Assembly: GCF_007859715.1 (NCBI RefSeq)
Contig: NZ_SJPG01000001.1
Location: 3,126,728 to 3,190,727 of the forward strand
DNA length: 64,000 bases
Source: Rubinisphaera italica
GTDB taxonomy: Bacteria; Planctomycetota; Planctomycetia; Planctomycetales; Planctomycetaceae
Reading direction: 5' to 3'
The notes beneath the pieces are model-generated. The model did not search any database. It was given only the letters and a program-made list of their open reading frames with translations, and was not told the DNA's origin. The position numbers and the translations under genes were made by a program. This document shows positions 61,142-64,000 of this stretch, one piece after another (position 1 is the stretch's first letter; each line of letters begins with the position of its first letter).

Positions 61142-63570
61142 TCACGACCGAATCGATGACCTCCGAAAGCTCATCCCGTTCCCGCAGCGGCAAAGATGAC
61201 CAGGGTCGCCCGTTTGCAGATTCCGGGACTTACGAGCAATTTGATCGGAACACAACCGAACTGGTCATCGATTATGGACATCTGATCGACACGCAAGGCA
61301 GCCACGAACTCCCTACGTTTTACGATACCGAAACGTTTGAATCGATTGATTACAAATCGAATGCGATTACGACAAACCGTTTCAGCCTGACAAATGGCGT
61401 CCGAAATTCGCAGTCTCAGAATGAACGAACCACATCCAGCGGCTACTCGATCACGAAGGAAGGCACGGGGCGGAATCGTGCGTTTGAAATCGTCTTCATG
61501 AACACCGATGATCAGGTCGGGTTGGATATTGCGTTTGGCTCTTACAATCAGTCTTCCGCATTCTGGCTTATTAAGGAGGAAACCCGGAATAACAATGGTC
61601 GAGTCGATCACCACTCCAAAGAAGACTCGTCTTTCAATCAGACATCCCGGAATTATATCCATAAGTTTACCCAACTGCTCTCAAGTTCTCCCGGCACCTA
61701 TGTCAATTCCGTCTCAGGCACAAAAACCCGGACACTGACCAGCTATCTCGACAAAGACGCTTATCTTTCCAACTACACGGGCGGCCAGAATCAGATTCAT
61801 CTCAAAGATGGTTATCAGGTCGGTTCCAAAGATGACGTTATCTACCAGATGAAGCAGGTCGATGATCCTGGTTCTGCCGGGGGGCCGAATATTGTCACGC
61901 TGCTGCCGACAACAACGGTCGATACCGAATATTCCTTCGGCGGAGATTTTGATGGGAGCGGCAGCATCGATGCCGGGGGAACGGTCAACTGGACCAGTGT
62001 GACTTCCGAATCGCGCAGCAACGGGAACGTCACCCCCGGCAACAGCGACTGGGATGCCAGTCTGACGTTGGAGGATTATCTGGGCAGTGGATTTGGTGGC
62101 ACTTTTGCCTACATCCCGGTTGATGCTTCTCAGGATCTCATTCAACTGTGGCAAAACGATTTCCAGGCTCCCATTCTGGACGGACTCCAGCAAGTCGATC
62201 CGCACACCCCGGCACACGCCGGCGGCCACAGCAACGATACGCAGTTCGTGACCGAACAATCCAACGGCAACCACAACACCAACTACCAACTCAATGGGGC
62301 ATACCAAAACCTCGACCCCAACACGACCATCGACTTCGAAACCCCCTGGGGATTGCTTTCGGGTTTGAAGAATACGGAAGAAACCTCAAGCAGCGAACCT
62401 GCTTCAGAACCAGCCGAAGGAGAAGGTACCGAGGGTGATGGGTGTGATTGTGCGTGCGAAGGGAGTGAGGGAACTGCAGGTTCAGTCGAAGATTTGACGC
62501 TTGGGATTTTCATAGCCTTAGACGATGAAGGGAATCAGGTTGGCTGGATTTTGGCAACAATTCTTACAGACGAGGATGGGAATCCAAACTTGGATGATGA
62601 CCAGGATTATTTACCGGATGAAATCCTGCAAATAACCGACATGGAAGGTAATCAAAAAGACGACCTCGACTATTCAGAAACCGACTTACACGACTTCACG
62701 ACCTTCGGAGAAGTCTACGGCATTACCAAACCTCAATTTGAGCAAGTTGTCGCTCAACTTAAAGCAGATTACTTAGCAAGGAAAGAACGGAATAAAAATT
62801 ATCAAATCATTCCAATAAAAGATAAAATAGATTCCAATAGCAACAAGAACGGATCCCTTGAGGTTAATCTGAACCCGATTAACCCATGGTTGTACCCGAT
62901 TTATTTTGATCCACATAATGATCCGAATTTCATGGCCGAACCAACGCAATATCATTATATTGCTGGAGGTATTTACTGGAGATTAGGTTTCAAAGGCATA
63001 GCAGACGGTGTAACACATGTTGGCGACAGACTCGAATTATGGGCTACTGATCCACTCACTGCGTTTTATTATTCGACAGGATTTGGGGGACTGGATCAGG
63101 CCACAGAGTTTGCAAACGGTTGGGAAGATGTTCCTGCTTATGAAAAATTGGATACAGGAATTCAAACTGGCCTTGCAGTAGTCACCGGAACAGTCGGACC
63201 TAAGCTTTCTAAGTTATCAAAGATAGTAAACAAAACTGAGAATATTAATGAATGTGCAACCCCAAGGAGTGGAGTGCCGAATCGTCCGCCGAAAACGGTC
63301 TATCATCAAGGCGATTTAGCAGATGGGGTGTCTCCCCGTCGCCCGCTTTCAACGAGTCCGGATACAGACTTGGGACATTACCATCCAGACGGGGATTTGT
63401 ACCGATTCGATATTCCGGCTGACGTATACGATCAGTGGATTCTTGAACGTTCCATACAGCCATTCAATGATTTGCATCTGCCATCAGGCCAAATACGACC
63501 AGAAATCAGGATCATGCCGCCAGCGTCTGGCCGTATGAATGAGTTTCTCGTTCCGAGAACCGGGAGATAA
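61142..63570 (+). CDS. Orphan toxin cassette: leaderless stalk fragment with alternative toxin tip
   Basis: About 810 residues, open from TTG 61132. The first ~440 residues (61142 to ~62455) repeat the giant protein's stalk from 57870 almost perfectly, down to CDCAC. Beyond that nothing matches. The tail has a Glu/Asp-rich linker, a hydrophobic stretch (TGIQTGLAVVTGTVGPKL), then the tip RPPKTVYHQGDLADGVSPRR, PLSTSPD, LYRFDIPADVYDQW and PEIRIMPPASG. The tip recalls ADP-ribosyltransferase-like or RHS-tip toxins, but I cannot name the family. It has no leader, repeats or good start codon, so it cannot be exported as such. It is best explained as a stored tip that can replace the active one by recombination across the shared 1.3 kb. 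Confidence 0.75.
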
Positions 63571-63573
63571 GGT

Positions 63574-63888
63574 ATGGAATATTGTTGCACTGGATTCAGG
63601 AACATGCTCGCGTGTGCTGGCGAGCGGGGAAATGCAGTTGTTGTCTGGGTCGATTCAGGCGGTGAGTTGCGTTTCCTTCATCAATCGCGGGGTGTAGCGT
63701 TTGAGGATGAATCGAAATTGAAACCAGCAGAAATGGATGTGGTAATAAACATCTCGGCTGAAGTGGGTATGAGGTACTGCCCGACTTGTGGCCGATTGCT
63801 GGAAAAATTAGTAGTCGAGCACCGAGACTTCTACTCGAATCTCGCTAAGGAACACGAGAAGTACTTGGCGTCTATGCCAAAATTTTAA
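63574..63888 (+). CDS. Putative immunity protein 2 (partner of the orphan tip)
   Basis: 104 residues beginning 3 bp after the orphan frame stops (MEYCCTGFRNMLACAGERGN). A CPTC pair near residue 69 (GMRYCPTCGRLLEKL) could bind zinc. Unrelated to immunity protein 1, as expected for a different toxin. Function inferred from position and size only. Confidence 0.55.
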   Translation: MEYCCTGFRNMLACAGERGNAVVVWVDSGGELRFLHQSRGVAFEDESKLKPAEMDVVINISAEVGMRYCPTCGRLLEKLVVEHRDFYSNLAKEHEKYLASMPKF

Positions 63889-63890
63889 TC

Positions 63891-64000
63891 GCAGGGTGGC
63901 CAAACCGAGTTTGTCGGTTGGGTGCTGAAAGCACAAGATGTCTCACCGTTCGCTCTCCTTGCTTATGGAGCGGCAATTGATCTTCAATCTCTAAACCGAG
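63891..64000 (+). repeat. Dispersed repeat, copy 3 (cut by window end)
   Basis: Matches 60635-60753 at roughly nine bases in ten, including the CCGAGTTTGTCGGTTGGGTG hairpin. Its presence directly after immunity gene 2 suggests that a further cassette may follow beyond the window. Confidence 0.75.

Overview
The window looks like an accessory region of a planctomycete chromosome, of moderate GC (judged by eye, not computed). The main clues are a giant secreted protein with a LEPR-XLL type leader (LETRQLLSA), a serine-tract-rich RHS protein, and remnants of GpA-type phage terminase, phage primase and ParB-methylase genes. Almost everything is accessory: insertion sequences, phage remnants, restriction/defence genes, a surface-glycan cluster and polymorphic toxins.

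Layout. 1-11136: a terminase fragment fused to a decayed LEPR-XLL leader, then a tail-fibre-like gene and an RHS gene. Two identical inverted IS30-family copies (A, 1272-2371; B, 10037-11136) bracket an inverted 7.7 kb segment, so the tail-fibre gene is split with one half on each strand. Undoing the inversion joins the halves in frame across a GCT target duplication. 11195-18181: a NifU/IscU-like gene and a glycan cluster (GT-B transferase, sulfotransferase/capsule/GT fusion, GT-A/methyltransferase fusion, GT2, pyruvyl transferase). 18182-19360: a decayed transposase, one copy of a dispersed repeat, and a strong terminator. 19361-31223: a restriction/defence island with a PLD-like protein, a Res-type helicase-nuclease, a deaminase-GHKL ATPase fusion, a long beta-class DNA methyltransferase, a C39-like peptidase and a xylose-isomerase-like TIM barrel. 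31605-33873: an ISAs1 element inside a small gene that sits downstream of a dead serine recombinase. 33966-38955: a STAND NTPase with TPRs, a phage primase and a ParB-methylase pseudogene. 39025-43991: an SMC/Rad50-like ATPase fused to two S24 (LexA-like) domains, cut in frame by IS30 copy C. 44209-45288: a second terminase pseudogene.

45530-64000 holds the most interesting system. A 4939-residue exported protein has a LEPR-XLL leader, ten Ig-like repeats, cadherin repeats and a long Ser/Thr/Asp-rich stalk. After a CDCAC motif it carries a variable C-terminal tail that looks like a polymorphic toxin, with a small overlapping gene downstream that is probably its immunity gene. A dispersed repeat follows. 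Then comes a leaderless second copy of the last ~440 stalk residues, identical through CDCAC but carrying a completely different toxin-like tail and its own small downstream gene. The dispersed repeat then starts again at the window edge. This is the layout of a contact-dependent toxin with orphan toxin/immunity cassettes, as known for CdiA, Rhs and MafB, here on a planctomycete LEPR-XLL scaffold.

The three IS30 copies encode identical 345-residue transposases, which points to recent activity. Four genes can be rebuilt or diagnosed exactly from target-site duplications or single lesions: tail-fibre gene 461 aa, SMC-S24 1287 aa, recombinase-associated gene 134 aa, and the ParB-methylase with one nonsense and one frameshift mutation. 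All family names come from reading motifs by eye; no database search was run.
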